Shown here: piece by piece, positions 1 to 10,639 of the stretch
Layout of the letters: each line of letters begins with the position of its first letter
Position numbering within the stretch: position 1 is the stretch's first letter
Source: Larix kaempferi
Taxonomy: Eukaryota; Streptophyta; Pinopsida; Pinales; Pinaceae
Assembly: GCA_027924585.1 (NCBI GenBank)
Contig: BSBM01000050.1
Coordinates: 3,596,001 to 3,660,000 of the forward strand
Length of the DNA: 64,000 nucleotides
Direction: 5' to 3'
Translations under genes and position numbers: made by a program
The notes under the pieces: model-generated
What the model saw: the letters and a program-made list of their open reading frames with translations, nothing else
The model's database searches: none
What the model was told of the DNA's origin: nothing

Positions 1-660
1 CACAAAGTCCTTCACATCATGGAAGGCATACAACATGGCCCGCTGGAACATGGCACCAGCATTTTTAAGACCAAAAAGAAGTTTACGATACGCAAACGTT
101 CCCCAAGGGAAAATGAATGCAGTCTTGTGTTGGTCGGCGGGGTGGATCTCAATCTGGTTGTATCCAAAAAATCCATCCATAAATGAAAAGATGACACTTC
201 CGGCACAATTGTCGATAATCTGGTCAATAAAGGGAGTCGAATAGTTGTCCTTAGGACAAGCCTTGTTGAGATCCCGATAATTGACACAGACACAAATGGT
301 ACCCTGTTTTTTAGTAACAAGGACGACGTTTGAGACCCATTCTGTCAATGGGACAAGGTAGATGAAGTCGGCCTTCAAGAGTTTCTCAATCTCTGCCTTG
401 GTCGCCGCAGTCTTTCGAGGGTGTACCGGTCGCAATTTTTGGTGGACAGGTTTGACATCGAGATAGGTTTTGATTTCGTGTAAAGCAATGGTGGGGTATA
501 TCCCAGGCATCTCCTCTTAGGTCCAAGTGAACACATCTCAGAATCGCTTGAATAAGGCCATATAAGCAATGACTTCTTCAGGGGAATACTTCTGGCCTAA
601 CTGGATGTGTTCCACTACACCAGGAGTAACCGAAATGTCAATTGAAGTGGTAGGCTCAAT
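1..660 (-). pseudogene. pol: Element A reverse transcriptase, N-terminal part
   Basis: The minus frame whose last codon covers bases 1-3 encodes the fingers and palm start of a Ty3/gypsy reverse transcriptase. Recognisable blocks in order are the EIEKL..ADFIY approach, EWVSNVVLV, NYRDLNKACPKDNY, FSFMDGFFGYNQI, KTAFIFPWGTFAYR and FGLKNAGAMFQR. The YxDD catalytic box would lie beyond the window start. Two in-frame stops are seen near 530-545, just before the RT core, at positions where element C has an arginine and a tyrosine. The upstream stretch keeps the FKRF.DVF.W block that precedes RT in this lineage. The fragment is therefore a broken pol that shares one reading frame with the upstream protease. 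Confidence 0.85.
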
Positions 661-1179
661 GTTCGCAAGGATTCCTTTGGAGTCCATTTGAAACGTGAGT
701 ATCGAGGACTAAGAGCCAGAGTAGACATCCGATGTAAAGATGGTGCTAATGCTATTCTCCACAGTATCCAAAAAGGGAAGGAAAGACGAACGATGATGGA
801 GGTCTTCCCATGGAGGATCATCTACACTCATGATTTCCATAATGGACTCATCAAAATGAAAAGTACGTAGCAAGGGATTGGATGATGCCCGCTGTAGAGA
901 ACAAGAGGTGGAAGCCACAGCTAAGTGGTCCTTCAATGCTGACTAGATAGCCTCGTATGTGAGATCAGCAGGTGACAGAGGCATCGTGTCTCCAATCAGG
1001 TGTGTGGTAGCTTCGTCAGGTACAAGCCATGAATCAATGGAGTTGGGGATAGATGAAATTTGTGAGGATATCATGTTCACCGTGGCAACATGATTTGGGG
1101 GATCCAAAGTAGGAAAGATGCCCATAAGGGATGAGTCCTTAAGGAGGCCGACCCCCACACTCTCATACTATTGCGAATA
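661..1179 (-). pseudogene. Element A protease-to-RT linker
   Basis: This minus-strand stretch is in the same frame as the protease and RT of element A. It contains a block with PWEDLHHRSSFLP (about 709-936) that matches the PWDDMHHRSYFLP block of element C at the same place relative to RT. No CCHC zinc knuckle is seen in this linker, in contrast to element C, which has two here. One or more stop codons break the frame near 940. Function of the linker is unknown. Confidence 0.6.
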
Positions 1180-2079
1180 TTATCCAATTGATGGAACGTT
1201 ATCTCCCAGGTGAGTAGCGGTGTCAATTGTGCAGAAATCTAGTTGGTCGACTGTGACAATTCGACCTTGATGAGGGAATTTTACTATGTGGAAGACAGAT
1301 GATGCAACCGCAGTCATGGCATAAAACCAATTACGACCAAGCAGAATGTTGTAATCTAACGGGGCAGTGACCACTTCCACGTTAATGGTTGCAGTCTTTC
1401 CCCCCAGCTCGACAGCTAAAGCTTGTAACATCCCATGAGGTTGAAATCCACGTCCATCGAATGCTCTCAAAGTGGTAGGAGAACGGTTCAACTCGGGAGA
1501 GCCAATGGACCTCCAGCATGAGATCGACATGACTGAATTAGAGGCACCTTTGTCCAAAACGGTACGATGGATTGTCTTCCCAACAATGTTTGTGGCAACT
1601 TGAAATGCCAGCTGATGGGAGAGCCTCGGTTTGAATTATTCTAGCCAGAACATGATGGTGTTCGATGAATCTGAGTCAACTGCACTGATGGCAACGAGGA
1701 GAGTCTTGTGCTGATTAGGAAAGTTTTGCAAGACCTTGAGCGTCGACATAGCACAAGGAGCTTGCGCTAGGTCCTCTATAATATTGTAATTCTGAGCAAC
1801 TTGAGCATTGGGATTAAAAATTGATTTTCTAATCATTCTCTTGGGTGGCCGCAACACTGACTCAAAAGAGGGCTTCTCAATGGTGAGAGGAGCACCTGGT
1901 ACAGTGACATCAGGCATCGAAGTGGAATATTTTTCAGTATTACTTCCAACAGGTTCCTTTGCCGGGATAGAGTCATGCGAACGAGAATGAGTGTTCAAGT
2001 TGATGATCTCACTACGCATCATGAGAACATGCGCGGTGGAGGATGCTTCTCCTTGGGAAGGAGAGGTGTGAGCAATCAA
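1180..2079 (-). pseudogene. pro: Element A aspartic protease region
   Basis: The region encodes a retropepsin-like domain. The active-site block reads DKGAS (element C has DEGAS at the same place) and the C-terminal block reads NILLGRNW, the usual hydrophobic-hydrophobic-G motif that closes retropepsins. About 150 residues upstream (1636-2079) form the hinge between gag and protease and match element C, for example NPNAQVAQNYNIIEDLAQAP. A stop near 1635 separates the hinge from the protease core in an otherwise shared frame. Its normal role would be cleavage of the gag-pol polyprotein in the particle; the stops make function unlikely. Confidence 0.75.
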
Positions 2080-2082
2080 TTG

Positions 2083-4019
2083 CTAATTTTGAGCAGGGAA
2101 GGGATCGTTGAGAACTGCGGGTATGGGTTTTCCCTTAAGAAACTTTTGAACTTCGTCTCTATGGGGGCACTCTTTAGAAAAGTGGTCATCACCACACAGT
2201 AGAAAAGGATACTTCAACTTCCTTTTCTGTTTGGTGTCAGCAGGGGTTCTCTTATGTTCCTGATGGGTGGAATATTTCTTAGGTTTCCCTTTGTTCTTCT
2301 TCTTACCACCAGAATTTTGAGGTGAAGCTGATGAAAAAGAATTCATTATTTCGGTGACAACAGGAGTGGATGATTTGGTGGTGCCATGACCAGCCTGTGT
2401 TGGTGATGGGGAAGAACCTTGGGGGTTCGACAATCCAACAGTTTGAGAAGGAGGCTGGGTGTTAAGGGATCCAATGATGCCATCAGCTTGGGGTCCCTTG
2501 GGTGGTTTCGCGGGGTTGTACGTGTTATGGGGTGTGTCAGGAAGGATATCAAACAATGTTCCAGATTGAGCATAGACTAAGTCTAGTAAATGGGCATAGG
2601 CGATGGCTTGTTCCTTAGTGATAGCGCCTCCCATGGAAACATCTCGAGCTATGGTAGGGATGAGAGACTTCGTGAACCAGTCCACTAGGAGTTGGTCTAG
2701 AATAGGAGCCTTAGTAAGACGCCGTCTCCTCCACCACTCATGTATATGATCTGAGATGTGAGTAGCGGTATTCTGATGGAGCGAGGTTAAAAGCTCTGTA
2801 CCAATTTCATACCGTATAGGTAGCTAGAAATGAGTCAAAAAATTCATAGCAAGAGAACCAAAATCGGGAAAAGAATGGGGTGGTAGTTCAATATACCACT
2901 TGGCAGCCGAACTAGTGAGAGTCCGTTGAAATAACCTGAGATGGATCGAGTCATCCATCAAGGAGTTGCATGAACACCACAAGTGGTATGTCATCACATG
3001 GTTTTTAGGATCCTCACCCAGCTTGCCATCAAATTTCGGGATGTCAGATGGAATTTTCACCGGAATGGGTGGCCAATTAGTTCTGTGGTAGATGGGGTTG
3101 TTGGTCAGGCGAGACAAGTTAGGAAGGTCCAAAGTAGCCAAAAAGGGAAGCTACGGATTAGGCTGCGGGTATTGATAGTACTGATAAGGCGTGTAAGGAC
3201 CAGTGGGACCTTGTATCGACTAACCATGGGGTTGTCCCGGAGGAAACTAGCCATAGGGGTATGGGCTGCCCAGACCAAATGTAGGTCCACCGCCATAGTA
3301 AGGTGCTCCATTACCATAATAAAGTGGCCAGTTACCATAAGGTGGGGGCCCGGCTCCACCGCCGGGAGGGGGTGGGCCACCTTCAAATGGTGGGGGTCTG
3401 CCACCATTGCCAGGGTAGAATGGGCTACCACCGCCTCCGCTGGGAGGAGGTGGTGGTTTGCTACCATCGCTATAATAGGGTGGGCCTCCACCACCTCCGT
3501 CGGGAGGGGGTGGTGGGCCACCACCGTCGAAAGGGTAAGAGCCTCCTCCGCCAACTCCACCATAGTAGGGTTGTGGTACACCACCACCACCAGGATGGGA
3601 TGGTCCTCCACCACCACCACCGGAATGGGATGGCCCTCCACCACCACCACCAGGGGGGGTGGGCCATGATGGCCGCAATGAGGTGGTCATCCACCAGAAG
3701 GTAGAGGTCCTCCTCCTCCATAGTTATGTGGGTTCCCGCCACCTCCAATGGGAGGTGGGGGTGGACCAAATGGGGGTGGAGGGACTTGAGGGACTGTAAG
3801 CAAGGGTCCATGTTGAAAACATTTTGATGTCCCCATAGAGTGTAAGGGTTTCTGGGGTAGGCTACCCCGTAGAGTGCGTTTTTGGGATTAAGTTGACCCG
3901 GCATAGGGTTAAGATGACCTGGATACGCTTGACTCGATGGTGGTTGAACTATGTTGGATGGTCCCCCAACATGGGATAGTCCTGTAGTAGAAGGTCTAGG
4001 AGGTAAGGAATTTCCAACG
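2083..4019 (-). pseudogene. gag: Element A gag, C-terminal part with capsid and zinc knuckle
   Basis: Reading on the minus strand, a Pro/Gly-rich tract (3247-3790) is followed by a capsid-like segment (2824-3141). This segment has IPKFDGKLGEDPKNH and AAKWYIELPP, the retrotransposon gag hallmark of a GxxDP..H start and an A..WY centre. A single, slightly degenerate knuckle (LLCGDDHFSKEC, about 2150-2190) follows, lacking the first cysteine of CX2CX4HX4C. The frame shifts by one base near 3790-3830 and has stops near 2700-2820 and 3210-3250. At 4019 the gag is interrupted by element N. The Gly-rich tract repeats GGGGPSHSGGGG-like units and is open in several frames on both strands, which is a composition effect. 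Confidence 0.75.
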
Positions 4020-4024
4020 GAAGG
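4020..4024. repeat. Target-site duplication GAAGG, left copy (element N)
   Basis: The five bases GAAGG directly precede the TG terminus of element N and recur directly after its CA terminus at 9837-9841. Removing the element and one copy reunites the gag reading frame of element A, so this is the integration scar. Confidence 0.93.
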
Positions 4025-5754
4025 TGTTAGCACTCCAGGAGTCCTTCTAGGTTGTAGGTCAAAGGAGCCTAGTAACTTGCAAATTTTCTTAATGATTTGT
4101 GAAATGGATCGAGTTGGATTACTTAATGAAACTCACTCGCTCAAAACATGCCCAATCATACTCAGATAGACGAGGCTTTTAACCACGATGTTTAGATTGT
4201 TTATAAAAGGTAGATGTAGGTGGAAATCCTATTATGCTAACGACTCATACAAAAGCATATATGAATGGCTAATCACAACAAATAAATGATACTTGACATT
4301 CAATTTATCAACACAAAGATAGGATGACAACTATCAAGCATAGACAAATAGAACATACATGAAATAAACACTTCACTGCAAGTACAGAAAGATAGAAAAG
4401 GAAAACTGAACATAAATGGCAAAAGAAGCTCTTATAACCAAGATGCAATGAGAAGTCTGATAGTAATATTATAAAAAGGTCTCTAAAGTCGAACCTTTTC
4501 TTGCTCTCAAGTTCTAGGCTTTATAGCCTCTACAACATCTTCCCCCAAATCCTAAGGAGCTGGGTCAAAATCACTAAAAACAGAAAATCAAAACCGTTTT
4601 TGAATAAACCATGAAAAAATCCTCTTTAATTTGGCCAAACTGCTGAAAAAAGGGGCTCAGAGATGGATTCTATTCTCCCAATATGTGACACCTGTAGAAA
4701 AAATGAGAGAGTTTATTGTTTTCTGTCATGTTAGGCACAAAAACCTCCTCCTTTTTCGTAGAATGGTTCTCCAGTCGCTGAGAATCATCATTTTAAAATG
4801 ATGACTCTGCACAGTAAAAACGTCATTTTTGCTGAAACTGCTGAAAAAGAGGCTCATAGATGGGTTCAGTTCTCCCGATATGTGACACCTGTGTATAAAC
4901 TGAAAGCGTTTATTATACATTGATTTGTTGTGAGCAAAAACCTCTCTCGGAACTTTGAAATTCGTCTTCATTTTCCCGAGATCTGCATTTCAAAAACATG
5001 TGTCAAACAGGCAGAATCTAGGATCCAAAAATTGAGGCTCAGTGACGGATTCGATTCTCTCAATATGAAACACCTGTAGAAAAACGGAGATAGGTTATTT
5101 TTCTTTGACATGTTAGGAACAAAAAACTCTGGTCGTTTTGAATAATGATTCTCCAATCGCTCAGAATCATCATTTGAAAATGATGACCTTTCAAAGTAAA
5201 AACGCCATTCATTTCAGTAAATATCCTTGCCTTCACCTTACTGGCACCTTCAAATATGGAACAGAATCTTGATCACGATGTCTTTAATTATTATATAACA
5301 TTATAAACTTCCCTTGAGGCTTTTGGATCAGTAAAAATCAGATATGTGCAAAAATGTTAACATTTTGTCCAATTTTTTAGCTTTCGGTAGCTAGGAAAGC
5401 CAAAGTCTGAATCTGTAAGCTACCGAAAGCTCTATTTTCGGTACCTAATGAACCATCGCCTTGTCCGCCTAAGCCACCGAAACTGTTCCACGATACCTAA
5501 CACGTGCATTTCCTTTCGGTAGCTGAAGAGTTTTGTCTTCCATTCTGTAAGCTGTCAAAAGCCGGGTTTTCAAGAGCTAATGAACCATCGCCTGGTCCGC
5601 CTAAGCTACCGAAACCTGAATTTTATTTTGAAGAAAAAATGACATATAATGTTGTTGCAAACGTTATTACATGCCTCAATTTTTTATAAAAATGAATAAA
5701 TTAAAGACTTCCTATCACTACATAGATTTGACAAATTTTATTGGGGAGATAACA
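4025..5754 (-). repeat. Element N 3' LTR
   Basis: It is the left copy of a 1.73 kb direct repeat; the other copy is 8106-9836. In element orientation it starts TGTTATCTCC and ends GTGCTAACA. A TATA-like box (GGCTATAAAGCC on the minus strand) lies at 4517-4528. The LTR holds three imperfect ~200 bp internal repeats (near 4630, 4837 and 5020), each with a GAGGCTCAG..GATGG block and an ATCATCATTT palindrome. A cluster of short inverted repeats based on CTTTCGGTAGCT lies at 5379-5610. Confidence 0.92.
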
Positions 5755-5768
5755 TCTGGCTCCTACTC
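5755..5768 (-). other. Element N polypurine tract (weak)
   Basis: On the minus strand, the purine-rich GAGTAGGAGCCAGA directly precedes the 3' LTR start TGTTATC. The position is right for second-strand priming; the purine run is interrupted, so confidence is moderate. Confidence 0.5.
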
Positions 5769-6287
5769 GGGGATGGAATCCTCCCTGTGAGGTTCCAAGA
5801 ACCACAGATACAATGCCTTTCCTGTAAAACAAAATTCAAACGTGTCCTCTAGTGCTCCATTGGGCTATGGAGTCATTTAAACTGCAAAACTGACAGAAAA
5901 GAAATGTTATTTACAATGGAAGGTTTTGAACTTGGAGTTCCATTGGACATGGAGTCAGTAATACAACCACCCTCTGAACACCTTTCAAGAGCTGTCTTTA
6001 TTCACACGAGCTAACTGCTATTTCTGTTGCAAACTGGAAGAAAAGAAATGCTCGGGCAACAAGCTTATTTCCTACACTAGTCTACTCTAATCGGATCTGC
6101 AATGGGGTTAGGTAAATGCTGACTTCCATAACAGCCATTCTAGCAATTTAAAAACTGAATAAATCTCATCTTTATCACTGATTAGCAGCTGATGTCTAAA
6201 ATGTAACTGCAGTTATAAGAACTTATCCAGGAAACCATACTTACCTATAAACAATGGCAAGCTGAGGAAATTTGAAATCTTCAAGTT

Positions 6288-7017
6288 TTATGAAATGTAT
6301 AACTCCATGAATGCTGCCACTGGATCCTTAAAAAGAAAATCAGAAACATATTGGTCTTCTGGAAACAGCTGCACATCTATGGCAGCCTCTTGCTGAGCCA
6401 TGACAGTTCCTCTGCTAGAATACTGACCACCTTCATGTTCCCTTGAGCTCAGATCTTGATTATTAATCATCACAACTTTCTCTTCAAAAAAGTGCCTAGA
6501 AGATAATGATAAAACAGTGTTAAAATCATATGAAAAAGGATCAGTTAAAAACATATAATTTCATATGAAATCTTCTGTCATCATAGGCTCATCCTGATTA
6601 GCAAACTGATCATAACCTTCTAACTCATACATGTTTCTAGAGCACTCAGCAGATGTTGAAGGAATTGATTCACAATCTAAAATATATTTAGCTGCTTGCT
6701 GCTGCTCTGAAACTACCTCATAGTCATTACCTTTCTGCTAAAAAATTACTTCTTCTCTGTTGGAAGATTGATGCCCTTCTTGTGTTTTTGAGAGCAACTT
6801 GTGATCATAAAAAATAGCAGTCTTTTCCTCTTCATACTGTTGTTCCATATCTGTTTCAAACTCATCATTTTCTTGTTCAAAATCTGAAATGTACTGACAG
6901 TTCCATTGTTCATATGTATGCAGATTTTCAAAGCAGACCCGACCACGGACCTTCCTGGAAGCACGTATATTCTCCTCTACTTCTTCTGCATCTTCAAATA
7001 GTTGTCTTAAGGGTAAT
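6288..7017 (-). pseudogene. Element N gag C-terminal region, frameshifted
   Basis: One base out of frame with the 7050-7937 reading frame, the minus strand continues with an acidic, Glu/Gln-rich sequence. It begins LRQLFEDAEEVEENIRAS and runs to a stop near 6740, then on to 6288 with one further stop near 6556. The opening FEDAEEVEEN block looks like the segment that follows the capsid in many plant gag proteins. No zinc knuckle or enzyme motif is visible. It is most simply the C-terminal half of the N gag separated by a frameshift near 7020-7050, though a non-coding role for the element interior is possible. Confidence 0.5.
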
Positions 7018-7049
7018 GATATCCTTTCTCTGAGAAGAAGGACTAGATC

Positions 7050-7937
7050 TTAATGCTGAGCCATAACATAGTATACCATGGCAGCAGTCTCTGTAGGTCG
7101 TATCTCCAAAGGCATGTCATGATAAACACGGTAGAACCTTCTATTGAAAACAACCAAAGCTTCTTCCTCTTCTCTTTTCAGAGCATAAAATTCAGCGAGA
7201 TACAAATCAAGAGATTTGTTCTCACCCCAATGCTTCAAAAAGGCATTAGATAACTCGATCCAAGAGCCAATAGAATCATCTCTCATACCTTTAAACCATA
7301 CACCATCATCTCTAACCAGAGTTTTGGAAAACAATCTCATGATCACATCATCATGAACAATCTCAAATCGATCAAGAAAGTTCTTAAAGGATTGCAAGTG
7401 CGTCTCAGCTGAAACTTGGTTCTCTCCAAAAAACCAGGGAAGATATTCAAAGCAGTCAAGTGGATAATGATGAAGAATATAGGGCAGCCTCAAAGGCTTG
7501 AACATTATTATTCTAACTTTAACTTGAAAAGCCGTGGGTTGATCATATATGGGCTGAACTTTAGAGTTAACAGCTTGATGACAGGATTCACTAGTAATGC
7601 CAAAAGGTATTGATTTTTGGATAGGTTTGGAATCAATTTCAATATGCTCAAGGTTAAATGGATGATAAGATTCAGAAGGAGTTTGAATACAGTGATCATC
7701 TTTATGAATAGGCTGAGGTAAAGCTGCTAAATCGACATCTATAATACAAGCAAGCTGCAAATCTTCTTCTAAAGATGGAAATATGAAAGAAGGATGATGA
7801 TTTTCTGAGTATACAAAACAGAAAATGATTCTCTTTACGTGTGAAGGAAAAAGAAGGAAAGAGCTGATAAAGAAATACAACAGTTCATGAAGCAGACTAA
7901 TGAACTGACACCTGGATTTGAAATTCAGCCTCCTCAT
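7050..7937 (-). CDS. gag: Element N gag-like protein (capsid domain)
   Basis: A 295-codon minus-strand frame holds the only capsid-like domain of element N. Residues ~160-290 show the retrotransposon gag pattern. A PWFFGEN..SAETHLQSF start leads into IVHDDVIMRLFSKTLV, WFKGMRDDSIGSWIELSNAFLKHW and a C-terminal helix with LAEFYALKREEEE...FNRRFYR. The W..G....S...W.EL..AFLK.W core is the best evidence. The first ~60 residues contain a hydrophobic stretch rich in F, L and I, which is unusual for gag and may be leader sequence translated from an upstream ATG. The true start may therefore be further in. The PBS lies about 150 bp upstream. It would form the particle shell for the element RNA. Confidence 0.7.
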   Translation of the reverse strand: MRRLNFKSRCQFISLLHELLYFFISSFLLFPSHVKRIIFCFVYSENHHPSFIFPSLEEDLQLACIIDVDLAALPQPIHKDDHCIQTPSESYHPFNLEHIEIDSKPIQKSIPFGITSESCHQAVNSKVQPIYDQPTAFQVKVRIIMFKPLRLPYILHHYPLDCFEYLPWFFGENQVSAETHLQSFKNFLDRFEIVHDDVIMRLFSKTLVRDDGVWFKGMRDDSIGSWIELSNAFLKHWGENKSLDLYLAEFYALKREEEEALVVFNRRFYRVYHDMPLEIRPTETAAMVYYVMAQH

Positions 7938-8084
7938 CTTTTTGTTAACCAGATCCTCCCCAGTGGAGTCTTTAAACGTGGAGTCACCAAATAGATGCTT
8001 ACAACCACTATAATGCCCAGCCTGTGTCTATCATCAAAAGATGAAACTATGTCGTCCCCCAAGTAAACTTGCTTCGAACTCCTC

Positions 8085-8102
8085 TCCCCGGCAATGGCGC
8101 CA
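8085..8102 (-). other. Element N primer binding site
   Basis: On the minus strand, TGGCGCCATTGCCGGGGA starts three bases after the 5' LTR end. This is the common plant gypsy type of PBS beginning TGGCGCC. It fixes the element orientation as minus and the right LTR as the 5' copy. Confidence 0.88.
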
Positions 8103-8105
8103 ATT

Positions 8106-9836
8106 TGTTAGCACTCCAGGAGTCCTTCTAGGTTGTAGGTCAAAGGAGCCTGGTAACTTGCAAATTTTCTTATTGATTTGTGAAATGGATCAAGTTGGAT
8201 TACTTAATGAAACTCACTCGCTCAAAACATGCCCAGGTATACTCAGATAGATGATGCTTTTAACCACATTGTTCAGATTGTTTATAAAAGGTAGATGTAG
8301 GTAGAAATCCTATTATGCTAGCAGACTCATACAAAAGCATATATGAATGGCTAATCACAACAGATAAATGATACTTGACATTCAATTTATCAACACAAAG
8401 ATAGGATGACAACTATCAAGCATAGACAAATAGAACATACATGAAACAAACACTTCACTGCAAGTACAGAAAGATAGAAAAGGAAAACTGAACATAAATG
8501 GCAAAAGAAGCTCTTATAACCAAGATGCAATGAGAAGTCTGATACTAATATTATAAAAAGGTCTCCAAAGTCGAACTTTTTCTTACTCTCAAGTTCTAGG
8601 ATTTATAGCTTCTACAACATCTTCCCCCAGATCCTAAGGAGATGGGTCGAAATCACTAAAAATAGAAAATCAAAACCGTTTTTGAATAAACCAGGAAAAA
8701 ATCCTCTTTAATTTGGCCAAACTACTGAAAAAAGGGGCTCAGAGATGGATTAAATTCTCCCAATTTGTGACACTTGTAGAAACAATGAGAGCGGTTATTG
8801 TTCTATGTCGTGTTAGGCCCAAAAACCTCCTCCCTTTTCGCAGAATGATTCTCCAGTCGCTCAGAATCATCATTTTAAAATGATGACTCTGCACAATAAA
8901 AACGCCATTTTTGCTGAAACTGCTGAAAAAGAGGCTCAGAGATGGGTTAAGTTCTCCAAATATGTGACACCTGTGTATAAAATGAAATAGGTTATTATAC
9001 ATTGATTTGTTGTGAGCAAAAACCTCTCTTAGAACTTCGAAATTCATCTTCATTTTCCCGAGATATGCATTTCAAAAACATGTGTCAAATAGGCAGATTC
9101 TAGGATCCAAAAATTGAGGCTCAGTGACGGATTCGATTCTCTCAAAATGCAACACCTGTAGGAAAACAGAGAGAGGTTATTGTTCTTTGACATGTTAGAA
9201 ACAAAAAACTCTGAGCATTTTGAAAAGTGATTCTCTAGTCACTCAGAATCATCATTTGAAAATGATGACCTTTCACAGTAAAAACACCATTAATTTCAGT
9301 AAATATCCTTGCCTCCACCTTACTGGCACCTTCAAATATGGAACAGAACCTTGATCACGATGCCTTTAATTATTATATAACATTATAAACTTCCCTTGAG
9401 GCTTTTGGATCAATAAAAATCAGATATGTGCAAAAATGTTAACATTCTGTCCAGTTTTTTAGCTTTCGGTAGCTAGGAAAGCCAAAGTCTAAATCTGTAA
9501 GCTACCAAAAGCTCTGTTTTCGGTAGCTAATGAACCATCGCCTTGTCCGCCTAAGCCACCGAAACTGTTCCACGATACCTGACACGTGCCTTTCCTTTCG
9601 GTAGCTGAAGAGTTTTGTCTTCCATTCTGTAAGCTGCCGAAAGCCGGGTTTTCAGTAGATAATGAACCATAGCCTGGTCCGCCTAAGCTACTGAAACCTG
9701 AATTTTATTTTGAAGAAAAAATGACATCTAATGTTGTTGCAAACATTATTGCATGCCTCAAATGTTTATAAAAATGAAGAAATTAAATACTTCCTATCAC
9801 TACATAGATTTGACAAATTTTATTGGGGAGATAACA
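8106..9836 (-). repeat. Element N 5' LTR
   Basis: It is the right copy of the N LTR pair and lies next to the PBS. It repeats all internal modules of the 3' copy, including the three ~200 bp repeats and the TTTCGGTAGCT inverted repeats. The TATA-like box seen in the 3' copy is altered here (around 8594-8608), which would weaken the promoter of this copy. Confidence 0.92.
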
Positions 9837-9841
9837 GAAGG
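9837..9841. repeat. Target-site duplication GAAGG, right copy (element N)
   Basis: These five bases directly follow the terminal CA of element N and are identical to 4020-4024. Confidence 0.93.
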
Positions 9842-10639
9842 AGCGATGGGAACTCCTAGTGCAGTATTATGGTTAAGAGACGGGGATTTCCCCCCAGCAA
9901 CAACTTGCTGACCACTAAGTAGAGGTTTACCCAACACTAGTTGTTGATTATCGACCATAGGATTAACATTACTTGTGAGGAAGGTAGGGGGTAAAGAGTA
10001 TCCACCCCGCAATTTTTGAGGTGGGGGAGGAGCAGGTAATGCAACCGTAGTAATGACAGGTGTGTTGGACTATTTCCCTTCAACAGGTTGGTTCGTGTAA
10101 GGTATAGGATTGGTCTGTTGTGAGGGTTGACCAGTTTCGTGGATGGTCAGGTTGTGGATGGATGGTTCCAATGAATCAAAAGATACTATGTGAATCGAGA
10201 TTTATCTAAACTTGGCCCTATACACGAGATGTTGTCGTCGAGCTTGATCACCCAAGGAATGTAAATGATCCAAGTGCCCATGAAGAGGTCCAAAAAGCTC
10301 AGCGGAACCGGGCCAGTTAGTTGGTGGAGTGCCTTCTGGAGTGGTCCAGGTAAGCGGGGATGCAACGGCAAAATGGGCCACTAGGTGGCCTAGAGAAGAT
10401 GTCCAATAAGCTGTTGAAGGACCAGAAACTGCTGAAGCGCAATCTTGGGGTGAATTTATCCATTCCAATGATCCAGGATTTCCCGGTAGAATGGGAGTTA
10501 GGTCTTGTGAAGGAGAAGTTTATGCCTCTTCACCCTGTGGGGGATGAGAGGCAGGTGAATCTGGACGAAAAATATGTGCTCCAACATTCAATGTAGGGTT
10601 TTCCACTTCAGGTGACATTACCATGGCTTGTGGGTCCAT
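9842..10639 (-). pseudogene. gag: Element A gag, N-terminal part
   Basis: The minus strand carries the upstream half of the element A gag, cut off at 9841 by element N. The frame is Pro/Ser/Gly-rich (for example PTFLTSNVNPMVDN, and PPTNWPGSAELFGP further upstream). A plausible start is the ATG at 10639 (MDPQAMVMSPE), followed by an in-frame stop near 10525. Low-complexity N-terminal regions of this kind precede the capsid in this lineage; element C has a Thr/Pro-rich equivalent. No enzymatic motif is present. The exact start is uncertain because the frame is already broken. Confidence 0.6.

Larger units (their letters stand above)
4025..9836 (-). mobile_element. Element N: gag-only LTR retrotransposon (LARD-like) inside element A gag
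   Basis: A complete minus-strand element of 5.8 kb has LTRs of 1730 and 1731 bp with TGTTAT...GCTAACA termini. It has a perfect 5 bp TSD (GAAGG), a PBS next to the right LTR and an internal region of only 2.35 kb. The internal region carries a gag-like frame but no protease, reverse transcriptase or integrase, so the element would depend on another element's enzymes. Long LTRs with a gag-only interior match the description of large retrotransposon derivatives. The two LTRs differ by a few percent by eye, which makes N younger than A. The insertion splits the N-terminal region of the A gag. Confidence 0.93.

Noticed and set aside
2983-3704. Long open frames on the plus strand opposite the element A gag
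   Set aside because: They are translations of the Pro/Gly-rich simple-sequence tract on the wrong strand. The minus strand carries the recognisable gag.
7416-7613. Plus-strand frames opposite the N gag
   Set aside because: They lack motifs and lie antisense to the clear capsid pattern on the minus strand.
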